Translations under genes and position numbers: made by a program | In this document: positions 54,785 through 63,825 of the stretch, piece after piece | Position numbering within the stretch: the first letter of the stretch is position 1 | Layout: each line of letters starts with the position of its first letter | Notes under the pieces: generated by a model | What the model was told of the DNA's origin: nothing | What the model saw: only the letters and a program-made list of their open reading frames with translations | The model's database searches: none | DNA from: CAVVJA01 sp963801715 | GTDB lineage: Bacteria > Actinomycetota > Actinomycetes > Mycobacteriales > Jatrophihabitantaceae | Length of the DNA stretch: 64,000 nucleotides | Reading direction: 5' to 3' | Assembly (NCBI GenBank): GCA_963801715.1 | Contig: CAWDGB010000001.1 | Span: forward strand, 161,784 to 225,783

Positions 54785-55063
54785 CTAGCGGCGTGCGAGG
54801 TCGCTGCGATGGGCCCAGGCGGCGATGTCGCCGCCGGTGATGGCGAGGGCGAGCAGGTCGGGGAAAGCGTCGGGGGTGCACGCGAAGGCTGGGACTCCGA
54901 GTTCGGCGAGGACGGCGGCGTTGTCCTTGTCGTATACGGGGGCGCCGTCGTCGGAGAGCGCGAGCAGCGCGACGACCTGGACGCCGGAGCTGGTCATGGA
55001 CGCGATGCGGGCGAGCATCTGCTCGCATCGCAGCTGGCGTGAGCTAGTTGCTTTTCTCCATGG
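54785..55063 (-). pseudogene. C-terminal tail of a VWA-domain protein
   Basis: MLARIASMTSSGVQVVALLA, LSDDGAPVYDKDNAAVLAEL, VPAFACTPDAFPDLLALAIT and GGDIAAWA are the conserved end of CoxE-like von Willebrand A proteins of actinobacteria. The metal-ion adhesion site (DxSxS) and the rest upstream are absent. Similarity begins just before the first methionine. Confidence 0.6.
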
Positions 55064-55094
55064 CAGGGAGACGGTCAGCCGTTACCTGAGAGCG

Positions 55095-55556
55095 TCACGT
55101 CCAGCCCTTTGGATAGGGAATGTTGAGGGTTCGCTGGTCCACGGGGGTGTGCGGTGCGGCAGCGCGGACCTTGCCGTCGGTGATGACGATGGCGCTGCTG
55201 CTTGTCATGGAGCGGACGAGTTCGCTGGCCAGGTCGTCTTGGGAGAGGCGGAGCAGCTGGGCGGCGTCGGTGAACCAGGCGCGGGCGCGCAGGTACTGGT
55301 CGAGGTCTTCGGCGGGGATGCCGTCGTAGATCATCAGGGCGTAGGCGAAGACGCGGCGGGCGCCGTACCAGACGGCGCCGTCGGGGTCGTCGACGAGCCG
55401 TTTGGCGCGGCGGAAGGCGGCTTGCAGCGCGGCATCGGGGTGGGCAGGCAGCGGGCCGTGGGCGGGCAGGACCAAGGCGGGGCCGAGGTCGGCTAGCCGC
55501 TGGAGCGAGGCCAGTGCGGTAGCTGCCGCGCGGCGGTCGTCGCGGTCAGATGCCAT
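55095..55556 (-). pseudogene. C-terminal part of an MBL-fold hydrolase-like protein
   Basis: A 153-codon frame containing LADLGPALVLPAHGPLPAHP, the C-terminal metal-ligand segment of metallo-beta-lactamase-fold enzymes (xxPxHG), followed by the helical tail (AFRRAKRLVDDPDGAVWYGA, FAYALMIYDGIPAEDLDQYL). The HxHxDH zinc site that must lie upstream is missing. It could be translated from ATG 55556 or 55577 but would not be catalytic. Confidence 0.6.
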
Positions 55557-55583
55557 CGCTGCCTCCTCGTCGGTCAATGCGTC

Positions 55584-55721
55584 TCAGCCGTCGTCGCCCT
55601 CCCGGCTCGCGGGCCGGTGCGGGCCGTCGGCCAGCAGCCGCCGCAGCTCCTCCCAGGCCCGCATCCCGTCGCGCAGCCCGCGGACGCGGAAGAACTCGTT
55701 CGGCGCGTGCAGCCTCTCCAT
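55584..55721 (-). pseudogene. C-terminal tail of an M20-type peptidase
   Basis: MERLHAPNEFFRVRGLRDGM, RAWEELRRLLAD and a stop at 55584. HAPNEFFR is the conserved active-site-adjacent tail of M20 dipeptidases. Only about 45 residues remain. It sits 13 bp after the stop of the sigma gene. Confidence 0.5.
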
Positions 55722-55734
55722 GGCCCGGTGCTGG

Positions 55735-56748
55735 CTATCGGCTGGGGAGCGATCGCGGTAGCCCGAACCACGGCAGCACGCTGGCCTCGAAGCGGGTCAT
55801 GCCGCAGATCCGGCCGCCGGCAAGGGTGAGCACGTAGAAGGCGGTCGCGTGGCGGATTCCGGCCGGGCCGCGCAGGTATGCCCCGAACGCGGGCTGGCCG
55901 TTGGCTCGGGCCGGCACGAGGTCGAACCTGCGGCCCGCGGCGAACTGGCGGGCGCAGTAGCGGGCCACGAGTTCTCGGCCCTCGTATCCGAATGGCTCCG
56001 GAGGCATCGCGATGAAGACGTCGTCGGTCAGCAGGGCCACCAGCGCGTCGAGGTCGGCCGACTCCCACGCGCGGGCGAACATGGCCACGATCGCGTCCTC
56101 GGCGGGCGAGCCAGCGGCGGGCGGCGGCTGGTGGCCGGCGGCCGGCTGCTGCCGGCGCTGCAGGCTAGCGCGGGCTCGTTTGAGGGCGCTGTTGACCGAT
56201 TGGACGGTCACCTCCAGCATGCCGGCCACCTCGCTGGCGTGGAATCCGAGGACGTCGCGCAAGATGAGGACGGCGACCTGGCGCGGCGGCAGCAGCTGCA
56301 GGGCGGTCACGAAGGCCAGCGAGATGGCTTCGGTCTGCTCGTAGCGGGCCTCCGGCCCGGGGGGCACGTCGGCGGCACCCTCGAGGAGGGCGTCAGGGAA
56401 CGGCTGCAGCCAGACGGCCTCGTCGCGCGGCGTCGGCACGGGCGGTTCGAACTGCGACACGTCCCACTCCCTGGCCGGGCGCCGGCTCGCTGCGCGGCGC
56501 GCGTTGAGGCACCGGTTGGTGGCGATCTTGTACAGCCAGGTGCGCAGCGACGCGCGTTCCTCGGTGAACCCGCCGATGCCTTGCCAGGCGGCCAGCATCG
56601 TCTCCTGGACGGCGTCCTCGGCGTCGGCGAAGGATCCGAGCATCCGGTAGCAGTGCACCTGCAGCTCCCGCCGGTGCGGCCCGGCCAGCTCCCGGAACGC
56701 CTCGCCATCCCCGGCCCGCGCCCGTGACAGAAGATCGGCTGTCACCAT
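55735..56748 (-). CDS. Sigma-70 family RNA polymerase sigma factor with SnoaL-like tail (SigG-like)
   Basis: A 337-residue protein: LLSRARAGDGEAFRELAGPH, CYRMLGSFADAEDAVQETML and TWLYKIATNRCLNARRA (region 2); LPPRQVAVLILRDVLGFHAS and NSALKRARASL (region 4); then a SnoaL-like C-terminal domain (IVAMFARAWESADLDALVAL, FYVLTLAGGRICGMTRF). No anti-sigma gene is adjacent. It is divergent from the MFS transporter and is a candidate regulator of it. The paralog at 17046 likewise sits with an exporter. Confidence 0.88.
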   Translation of the reverse strand: MVTADLLSRARAGDGEAFRELAGPHRRELQVHCYRMLGSFADAEDAVQETMLAAWQGIGGFTEERASLRTWLYKIATNRCLNARRAASRRPAREWDVSQFEPPVPTPRDEAVWLQPFPDALLEGAADVPPGPEARYEQTEAISLAFVTALQLLPPRQVAVLILRDVLGFHASEVAGMLEVTVQSVNSALKRARASLQRRQQPAAGHQPPPAAGSPAEDAIVAMFARAWESADLDALVALLTDDVFIAMPPEPFGYEGRELVARYCARQFAAGRRFDLVPARANGQPAFGAYLRGPAGIRHATAFYVLTLAGGRICGMTRFEASVLPWFGLPRSLPSR

Positions 56749-56933
56749 CCTGCGCTCCTTCCTTCCCGCACCACGTCGTACCTCCGCCCGGTATATACAC
56801 CGCCCGCGGCGCGAACTGGGCGGCTCGCGGGCGCCCAGTTTCCCGGTGCCGCGGTGTATGCACTACCGACCGCCCGGACGATCCGCCCACCGGATCGTGC
56901 CGCGGCAGCCGGAAACGACCCTGGAGGTTGACG

Positions 56934-57002
56934 ATGGAATCGTCCGCATCGGCCGGGCGCGTGGCGTCCGCCGTTCTCGATCGCCGCCGCCGCGGGCGCT
57001 GA
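56934..57002 (+). CDS. 22-codon leader peptide coupled to MFS transporter
   Basis: A 22-residue frame starting MESSASAGRVASAVLD with a GGAGG site 8 bases upstream. Its TGA overlaps the ATG of the MFS gene (TGATG), while the MFS ATG has no ribosome site of its own. The coupling implies the transporter is translated by re-initiation. Confidence 0.5.
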   Translation: MESSASAGRVASAVLDRRRRGR

Positions 57003-58363
57003 TGAACGTGCGAGTCTCAGGCACGCACGGGAAAGCAGCCAACCGCAGGAAGCAAGTGAGCAGGACGCTCGCTCGTGTGTTCGCCGGCTGGCGGACGGGC
57101 CTGTCGGGGCCTGTCATCGTTCTTCAGGCTGGGACCGCGGTCAACTACTTCGGCACTGGACTGATCCTTCCCTTCGAGATCATCTACCTGCACCAGGCCC
57201 GCGGCTTCCCGACGGCGACTGCGGGGCTGGTGCTGGCGGCGGTCATGGGCACGGCGGCGGTCGTAACGCCCCTTTCGGGTGCGCTGCTCGATCGTTTCCG
57301 CGCGAAGCCGATCCTGATCACCGGCAATCTCGCGAGCGCACTGGGCTACGCGGGCTTCGCATTCGTCGACCGTCCCTGGCAAGCCTTCGTCTGCTCGGCC
57401 GTCGGCGGCGCCGGGTTCGGAGTCGCGATCACCGCGAACCAGGTTCTGAGCCTGACCCTGGTCTCAGCGGAGCAGCGCGCCTCCTCGATCGCGCTCCGCC
57501 GAGTCGCAGGCAACTTCGGTCTCGGCAGCGGCGCGACGGTTGCGGGCTTCATCGTCGCTTCCGCCAATGACCTCCGCGCGTTCCAGGCGCTCTACCTCTT
57601 CGACGGCGCCACGTTCGCTGTCTTCGCGCTGGTTGTGCTCGTGGGGATCCCGAATCCTCGCCTTGCGAATGCTGCGTCGGCGAGTGACAGGGGAACAGGC
57701 TTCCGAGCAGTTGCTCACGATCGGCTCTTCCTCATCCTGATCGCCGCCAACATCGTGTTCGTGATGACCGGCGGCGCGCTCTTTTCCAACATCCTCGCGC
57801 CGTTTGCGAAGGCGCACACGCCTGTCGGGCCGGGCGAGATCGGCGTCGTCTTCTTCATCAACACCTTCTTCATCGTCGTCGCGCAGATTCCAGCCACACG
57901 GGTCGTCAAGCGGATGCGCCGCACACACGCTCTTGCCGCGACCAGCGCGCTATTTGCCATCGGCCTGCTCGCGGTCCTGCTCGCAACGCTAACGAGCTCG
58001 ACGCTCACCGCTACCACCGTCTTGGCTGGGGTCGCGATCGTGATCGCGATCGGTGAGTGCGCGCAGTTCATCGTGCTCGGCCCAATCGTCGCCGACCTCG
58101 CACCGCCGCATCTGCTCGGCCGCTACATGTCGCTCTACGGCCTCAGCTTCACGGCAGGCGTGGCCCTCGGCCCCGCGGTCGGCGGCGCGCTGCTCGCAAC
58201 GTCACCCGACGCCGTCTGGTGGGGCGGCGCCTTGACGGCAGCACTGATCGGAGCCGGCTTGCTGCGACTCGGCGACCGGATACCCGACCCGCTCTTGCAG
58301 GCGCAATGCCCTCCGCCGCAAGCCGTCAGCGCGGCCGATATGGACTCCGCCGGCCACAGCTAG
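57002..58363 (+). CDS. MFS transporter
   Basis: A 453-residue major facilitator with 12 predicted helices. LLDRFRAKPILITG is the loop 2-3 motif A, and the second half has the related VVKRMRRTHALAATS. NFGLGSGATVAGFIVA and GRYMSLYGLSFTAGVALGPA are the helix-5 and helix-11 Gly-rich stretches of drug/H+ antiporters (motif C-like). It is probably an efflux pump of the DHA1-like group. The N-terminal 35 residues are basic. Confidence 0.88.
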   Translation: MNVRVSGTHGKAANRRKQVSRTLARVFAGWRTGLSGPVIVLQAGTAVNYFGTGLILPFEIIYLHQARGFPTATAGLVLAAVMGTAAVVTPLSGALLDRFRAKPILITGNLASALGYAGFAFVDRPWQAFVCSAVGGAGFGVAITANQVLSLTLVSAEQRASSIALRRVAGNFGLGSGATVAGFIVASANDLRAFQALYLFDGATFAVFALVVLVGIPNPRLANAASASDRGTGFRAVAHDRLFLILIAANIVFVMTGGALFSNILAPFAKAHTPVGPGEIGVVFFINTFFIVVAQIPATRVVKRMRRTHALAATSALFAIGLLAVLLATLTSSTLTATTVLAGVAIVIAIGECAQFIVLGPIVADLAPPHLLGRYMSLYGLSFTAGVALGPAVGGALLATSPDAVWWGGALTAALIGAGLLRLGDRIPDPLLQAQCPPPQAVSAADMDSAGHS

Positions 58364-58478
58364 ATGAATAGTACGGAGATGGAATGTCACTGGCGTACGT
58401 GATCGTCGATGTATCTCGCTGACACGCCGGGGTCAATCCATCGTCAGGCCGCGGCCACCTCCGGGAGGAAACATCGTC

Positions 58479-59186
58479 ATGGACCACCAAATGTTGCAGC
58501 ACCGGTTCGCAGCCCTCACCACAGCCCACGTGGCCGACGCCTGTATACGCGCCCGAGTCCCAGTGCGTTGCGCTTCTGCGCTCTTGCGTGCTGTGGTGCC
58601 TGGCAGCCGCCTGGCCGGGCGTGTCTGTCCTGCCAGGCATGCTGGCAGCGTCGATGCCTTCCTGGAGGCATTCGAAATGGCAGCACCGGGCGACGTGCTG
58701 GTAGTCGACAACGGCGGGCGGCTGGATGAAGCGTGCGTCGGTGACCTGGTGGCTCTGGAGGCTCAGGCAGCCGGTGTGGAAGGGATGGTGATCTGGGGGC
58801 TGCATCGCGACACCGCTGACATACGGGCGATCGGGCTGCCGGTCTTCAGCCTGGGAGCGATCCCCACTGGCCCCCTCCGGCTCGACGCCCGCGCGCATGA
58901 CGCGCTGGAGTCCGCCGTCGTCGGAGACTGGGCAGTGAGCCGCGAGGATCTGGCTCTCGGCGACGATGATGGCGTGCTCTTCCTACCCAGCCCGCAGGCC
59001 GAGGAGATCTTCACGCTGGCCGAGACGATCCGCGATACCGAGCGGCGCCAGGCCGAACGGATCCGGGCAGGTGCCTCACTACGCAGCCAGGTACAGTTCC
59101 GCGCCTACCTTGCCAAGCGCGAGAACACGCCCTCCCTGAGTTTCCGCGAGCATCTGCGCACGGTGGGCGGGGCCATAGAGGAATAA
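58479..59186 (+). CDS. RraA family protein
   Basis: A 235-residue member of the RraA/aldolase-like family (formerly called dimethylmenaquinone methyltransferase). It has LLRAVVPGSRLAGRVCPARH, GDVLVVDNGGRLDEACVGDL, MVIWGLHRDTADIRAIGLPV (the conserved Arg-Asp of the metal and oxyacid site) and VGDWAVSREDLALGDDDGVL. A GGGAGGAAAC site lies upstream. Members include HMG/CHA aldolases and RNase E regulators. This one is longer than E. coli RraA and is more likely an aldolase-type enzyme. Confidence 0.85.
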   Translation: MDHQMLQHRFAALTTAHVADACIRARVPVRCASALLRAVVPGSRLAGRVCPARHAGSVDAFLEAFEMAAPGDVLVVDNGGRLDEACVGDLVALEAQAAGVEGMVIWGLHRDTADIRAIGLPVFSLGAIPTGPLRLDARAHDALESAVVGDWAVSREDLALGDDDGVLFLPSPQAEEIFTLAETIRDTERRQAERIRAGASLRSQVQFRAYLAKRENTPSLSFREHLRTVGGAIEE

Positions 59187-59439
59187 CCTCTTCTTCAGCC
59201 GGCCATGGACCTGCTCAGCGCAGGCGACGGCGGCAGCCGTTCATGGCACTCCCTGCTGTGGCACCAGTGGGTCGCCGCACTCCGCGCCGAAGCCGCCGTC
59301 CTCGCGCATGACCCCCGGCGCAGCCCGCCACCTCGCCGAAGCAAAAGCGCGCGCCGATCGCAGGTCGGCCCTCGCCCGGCATCAGGCAACCGGACACCGG
59401 GCCGACCAGCCGATTGCGCGCCTTCTGGCCGGCTTCGAA
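59187..59439. other. Gene-free stretch
   Basis: Open but Arg/Pro/Ala-rich frames only; none recognised. It lies between the RraA gene and the DUF2637 remnant. Confidence 0.35.
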
Positions 59440-59645
59440 CCCCGCGCGACCGCTGCCGGGACTTGCCGGGCTCGGCGGCGCGGCGAACCTGGCGCATCAG
59501 CAGCTCATCGGAGGCGATCAGCGCGAACGACGGCCACGCTGCGATCACGCGCCCGATCAGGCTTGGCTCGGCCACGGCCATATTGGCCGCCAGGCTGGCG
59601 ACGCTGCTCGCGACCAGAAGTGCCCACGGCAATGCTCCACCTGAT
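59440..59645 (-). pseudogene. DUF2637-like membrane protein fragment
   Basis: GGALPWALLVASSVASLAAN, MAVAEPSLIGRVIAAWPSFA and LIASDELLMRQVRRAAEP are two transmembrane helices in the order seen in DUF2637 proteins, which are typical of actinomycete integrative and conjugative elements. The start and the C-terminal helix-turn-helix-like part are missing. Confidence 0.6.
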
Positions 59646-59856
59646 CCTGCTTGCCGTAACCCACCCCCATCGACGGAAATGCCAGCGGCAGCCAGTGCCA
59701 ACCGAACTGATGAAAGGTCACGATGCCGATCAGCGCCAGCGCGACGAGCGTGTCCAGGTAGCGGCCCCGACCTTCGGCCAACGTCGTCGCAGACGGAGGC
59801 CCACCCGGGTCAACATCGTCCCCAGGCCTCGCGGAAGTCGTTACCGTCGCGGCCAC
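59640..59856 (-). pseudogene. N-terminal fragment of a membrane acyltransferase
   Basis: The start AATVTTSARPGDDVDPGGPP, then RGRYLDTLVALALIGIVTFH and QFGWHWLPLAFPSMGV match the first helix of Acyltransferase-3-type proteins (RxxxLDxLRxxAxxxVxxxH). The similarity ends at about 59655, where DUF2637-like sequence begins in another frame. It overlaps the end of the deacetylase-glycosyltransferase gene by 16 bp, so it was the next gene of that operon. Confidence 0.6.
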
Positions 59857-62288
59857 GGCCGGTCCTCCCCGATGGAGGTGTGTCCGACGTCAGCCGAGCC
59901 ACTGCTCGATTCGGCGAAGGCCGGGACGTGTCGCACTCGAAGCTCCGGGTTCGGCGCGGTCGACTCATCGAGGGAACCGGTCCGCTGCAGCTTCCGCCAA
60001 CCCATCCGCACACCCTTGATCGCCACCGCGGTGCTGCTGTACAGCAGGTATGCGCGCAGCGGCTCGTAGACGAGCCGGTAAATCGGGACCATGAGCAGGT
60101 GCGTGAACGGCTCATGCATGAGCCGCACGGCTACCGCAGCCACAGCGATGTTCGCGATCATGAACAGCGCGAAATAGAACACGAGCACCGCCCAGCCCTG
60201 ATTGATGACGGTCAGCACCGCCATCACCGTGACGAAGGGGAGCAGCACGATAGGTAAGAGGACGGACAACACGTAGCCCGGCAGGATCACGGTCCCTAAC
60301 CAGCCGTAGCGCAGGCGGAACAGCATGCGACGGTGACGAAAGATCGACTGTAGGGTGCCGTAGGTCCACCGCGTTCGCTGGGCGAGCAACGCGTCAACGT
60401 CTTCTGGCGCTTCGGTGTCGGCCACCGCGTCGTCGGCTTGTTCGATGCGGTAGCCCGCCTCATGAAGAGCGAGCGTGAGATCCGCGTCCTCGGCCAGCGT
60501 TGCGTGGGAGTATCCGCCGACCGCCAGGATCGCGCTTCGGCGCCACGCGGCGCAGGCACCAGGGACCACGAGGATCGCTCCCAACACCTCTTGCGCTGCG
60601 CGGTCAGTCGCCATCTGGGTGATGTACTCCAGCGCCTGCCACCGGGTGAGCAGGTTGCGGCGCCGATTGCCGACCCGAATGACGCCAGCAACGGCAGCCA
60701 AGTCGTCCGAGTCACTGGCGGCGAATCGACGCACGAGGTTGGTCACGGTGTCCGGGTGAAACACCGTGTCCGCGTCCGACGTGACGACTATCTCGCTGGT
60801 CAGCTCGATCAGACCGCGGTTGAGCGCGCTCCACTTCCCACGGTTCTGCTGGCTGACGAGACGGACCTTCGATTCGGCCGCCGCGAGGCCACCGACGATC
60901 TCCGCGGTGCGGTCGTGCGAACCGTCGTCGACGACGAGGACTTGCTCGATCGGGTAGTGCGAACGCAGGATTCGTTCGACGGTGCGACGGATGACCGCCT
61001 CTTCGTTGTATGCGGCGATCAGCACGCTCACCGACGGGTGCCTCGTCTCGACCAGCGGACGGCGGGCCCGCCACCGTCGCCACAGCGCCAGGCCGGCGTT
61101 CAGAACACCGAATCCGACCACCGCCACCAGTGCGTAGAGGAACATCGCGCGAAGCGCCGCATTAGGCCAGGCGTAGAGCGCCTTGACGATGAGGAGGTCG
61201 ATCCGATCCCACACCGATGGCGTGATCTTGCCGGTGGCAGCCTGCATCCACGGCTGGACCTGCGGCATCGTTTGGAAGACGTAGCCGGCCTTCCTGGCAG
61301 CGGGAATGAGCCTTGCGACGTAGTCGATCGTGGCCTGCCGACCGGACCCGCCTCCATCGTGCATGAGCACGGTCAGATTGCGACCGTCCAGGGGAGGCAG
61401 CGGGATGTTCGGCCCATGCGGATGCAGCGCGTACGCCCAGTCCTCGGTGTCGAAGTCATGGCTGACCACCAGGTAGCCCCACTGTTGGGCACGGAGCAAC
61501 CCGTTCAGCGTCTCCTGCGTTGACTCCTCGTCGTTGCCCTCGTACGGCAGCCGGAAATAGCTCGAGTAGTGACCGGTGATCGCGCGTAGGACATGATCGG
61601 TGACCACCAGCTCTTCGCGGGTGCGCCAGCCAGGCGCGGTCGACACGTCGACGTGGGTGAGCGAGTGGTTGCCGACGGCGTGTCCTTCACGAATCTCCCG
61701 GCTGACAAGCTGCGGGTTCTTCGCCGCCATCTGCCCGGTCACAAAAAAGGTCGCTGGAACGTGGTTTCTGGCCAGCACGTTGAGCAACTTCGGTGTGTAG
61801 ACCGGGTCCGGGCCGTCGTCGAAGGTCAAGGACAGCGTCCGCCGAGCCGTGGCGGAGTATCCGAAGCGTTGAATCACGTACGGGGGCTTGCCATCGGCAA
61901 TGGCCTGCCGAGCCTTGGTGGCATCGGCGCCCGGTAGCAGCCCGACCCGGTTCCCGGTGAACGGATCCACACCCTCGAGGGCAGCGCCCGCGGGCACGAC
62001 TTTGACTACCCGGACAAGCGGTCCGTCGCCCACCACCGGCGGGTGGGCACCGGTCTGGGCTGACGTCACCGTGACCGCATGCCGGCCGTGCAAGGCAACC
62101 GGCGCGTTGAGCCGGGGCACGACCCAGAATCCGCCAGCCACGAGCAACCCCAGGACGAGAACGAGGAGCAGCCGCACCCGACGCCACCGGCGACCGGAGG
62201 GGTCAAGAAAGACGGCGAGCTGGGCGGTGTGCTCGGCGACGTCCCTGGTGACCGCGTTCCGACGCTGATGCGAGAACCGGCTAAGCAC
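59841..62288 (-). CDS. Bifunctional polysaccharide deacetylase/glycosyltransferase family 2
   Basis: An 815-residue membrane protein. The first helix (RLLLVLVLGLLVAGGFWVVP) is followed by a NodB deacetylase domain (LSLTFDDGPDPVYTP; VGNHSLTHVDVS; YFRLPYEG; LTVLMHDGGG). A second helix (FLYALVAVVGFGVLNAGLAL) leads to a GT2 domain: VSVLIAAYNEE, VDDGSHDRT, TSDADTVFHP, EDADLTLALHEAG and the QRTRWTYG motif, then four C-terminal helices. The fusion joins deacetylation and processive synthesis, like PgaB and PgaC of poly-N-acetylglucosamine systems. It is divergent from a GH18-like lipoprotein gene. Confidence 0.92.
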   Translation of the reverse strand: MLSRFSHQRRNAVTRDVAEHTAQLAVFLDPSGRRWRRVRLLLVLVLGLLVAGGFWVVPRLNAPVALHGRHAVTVTSAQTGAHPPVVGDGPLVRVVKVVPAGAALEGVDPFTGNRVGLLPGADATKARQAIADGKPPYVIQRFGYSATARRTLSLTFDDGPDPVYTPKLLNVLARNHVPATFFVTGQMAAKNPQLVSREIREGHAVGNHSLTHVDVSTAPGWRTREELVVTDHVLRAITGHYSSYFRLPYEGNDEESTQETLNGLLRAQQWGYLVVSHDFDTEDWAYALHPHGPNIPLPPLDGRNLTVLMHDGGGSGRQATIDYVARLIPAARKAGYVFQTMPQVQPWMQAATGKITPSVWDRIDLLIVKALYAWPNAALRAMFLYALVAVVGFGVLNAGLALWRRWRARRPLVETRHPSVSVLIAAYNEEAVIRRTVERILRSHYPIEQVLVVDDGSHDRTAEIVGGLAAAESKVRLVSQQNRGKWSALNRGLIELTSEIVVTSDADTVFHPDTVTNLVRRFAASDSDDLAAVAGVIRVGNRRRNLLTRWQALEYITQMATDRAAQEVLGAILVVPGACAAWRRSAILAVGGYSHATLAEDADLTLALHEAGYRIEQADDAVADTEAPEDVDALLAQRTRWTYGTLQSIFRHRRMLFRLRYGWLGTVILPGYVLSVLLPIVLLPFVTVMAVLTVINQGWAVLVFYFALFMIANIAVAAVAVRLMHEPFTHLLMVPIYRLVYEPLRAYLLYSSTAVAIKGVRMGWRKLQRTGSLDESTAPNPELRVRHVPAFAESSSGSADVGHTSIGEDRPWPRR

Positions 62289-62382
62289 CGGGCTGGGAGC
62301 TTCCGACGGTCTGGCGGGCCGCCGGGCTCAGCCAGCAGCCGCCCACGCCAGAAGCAGTCCCATCCGGGCGGACACTGGGTGC

Positions 62383-63498
62383 GTGCAGCTTTCGCTCCGT
62401 CAGCGCCATACACCGTTGTGTACCCGGTCGGTTGGGATGTTAATCGCTGCGCTACTCCTTGCCGCCTGCGCGTCTGGCAGCGCCGCCGGACCGTCACGCC
62501 GGCAACCGACAGCGGGCGGCGGCATCACCAGCAAAACCACCGGAAAATCGACTCAGGACCGGCTGGTCCTCGCCGGATACCTACCGATCTCCAACAGCGC
62601 GGCCGTCTCACTCGGCGTCGCGCACCGGTACCGGCAACTCGCCGAAGTCAGTCCAGTGCTCTATACCGTCGACCCCTCGGGGGCCGTGACGCCGACGACT
62701 AAGCCTGACCGCGTCGTCGAGCAGGCTCGCCGGTGGCAGATGTCGATTCTGCCCGTGATCCAGAATCTCCGCGGCGGGGACTGGGACGCCACCACGATCA
62801 CCGCCATCCTCAACGACCAACAACGCCGGGCTCATCACATCCAAGCGATCATGGACATGGTTCAGGGTCAGGATTGGAACGGTGTCGACGTCGACTACGA
62901 ACAGCTGGAGGCGGCGGACTCGGGAACCTATATGACATTTCTCCGTCTGCTGGCAACGGAATTGCACCACCGCCACAAGCTCCTAGCCGTCGCGGTCCCA
63001 GCAAAAACAGCCGAATCCGCTGACGATCCCCAATCACAGGCGTACCGATACGACCAGATCGTCTCAGTCGCAGACGAGATTCGGGTCATGGCTTACGACC
63101 ATGCTTGGGAGGAATCCCCGCCCGGATCGGTCGCGCCCACGCCGTGGGTGCAGCAAGTCCTGAACTACGCCGTGAGATCTGTGCCACCCAACAAGCTGAT
63201 GCTGGGCATTGCGGCCTACGGCTACGACTGGGCGGACGGCCGCGGAAGCCCCATTGGTGCGACCTCCGCGGCCACACTCGCCGCGCAGCACCGGGCCACC
63301 GTGTCGTGGGATCAGACCTCCGCGTCCGCGTGGTTCCGCTACACGTCCGGGGGCACGAGACACACCGTGTGGTTCGAAAACGCTCGCGCCATGGCCAGCA
63401 AGATGCAACTCGCCAACGAGGCAGGCGCACGCGGCGTCACGATCTGGAAACTCGGCGACGAGGATCCCGCCCTCTGGACGTCGACACCCACCAATTGA
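62383..63498 (+). CDS. GH18-like glycoside hydrolase lipoprotein
   Basis: A 371-residue protein whose start region MLIAALLLAACASGSAAG is a lipobox (LAAC), so it is anchored outside the membrane. The catalytic strand is WNGVDVDYEQLEAADSGTYM (DxxDxDxE form with GVDVDYE), then IRVMAYDHAWEESPPG and GARGVTIWKLGDEDPALW close the barrel. It resembles YaaH/spore-germination-type and chitinase-like enzymes that act on N-acetylglucosamine polymers. GTG 62383 gives a good basic n-region; ATG 62437 is an alternative. It is divergent, 94 bp apart, from the deacetylase-glycosyltransferase gene. Confidence 0.88.
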   Translation: MQLSLRQRHTPLCTRSVGMLIAALLLAACASGSAAGPSRRQPTAGGGITSKTTGKSTQDRLVLAGYLPISNSAAVSLGVAHRYRQLAEVSPVLYTVDPSGAVTPTTKPDRVVEQARRWQMSILPVIQNLRGGDWDATTITAILNDQQRRAHHIQAIMDMVQGQDWNGVDVDYEQLEAADSGTYMTFLRLLATELHHRHKLLAVAVPAKTAESADDPQSQAYRYDQIVSVADEIRVMAYDHAWEESPPGSVAPTPWVQQVLNYAVRSVPPNKLMLGIAAYGYDWADGRGSPIGATSAATLAAQHRATVSWDQTSASAWFRYTSGGTRHTVWFENARAMASKMQLANEAGARGVTIWKLGDEDPALWTSTPTN

Positions 63499-63825
63499 GG
63501 TTGGACGGCTTCAATGGCGTCTGCCGGGGCTCTTTGGCACGCTCGGCTCTGGTAGCGGCTGGCGGCCAACACTGCCGGGCACTGATCCTCGGTGAGATCT
63601 TGCGACAGACGGTGCGTCAGCAAGTCGCCGACAAGATCATCGCCGCCTCCGCGAGTGGCGATCTAGCACGGTAGAGGTGTACCTGGAAAGACTGGTCGTC
63701 GACGGGGTCCGGATCCGCGGACGCGCCCGGCAGGTTCGGGCGGCTAGTGCGGGTTAGATGGTGACGAATTGATGCGCCCGCTGGTCGGACTCCCCGAGAC
63801 CAATGAGTAGTGCTGGAGAGCGATA
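63499..63825. other. Gene-free stretch
   Basis: No convincing frame. A minus-strand frame from 63829 to 63617 overlaps the end of the serine hydrolase remnant and may be its continuation after a frame change. Confidence 0.3.

Noticed and set aside
60438..61523. Plus-strand frame of about 360 codons
   Set aside because: Antisense of the glycosyltransferase/deacetylase gene; Arg/Asp/His-rich and without a ribosome site.
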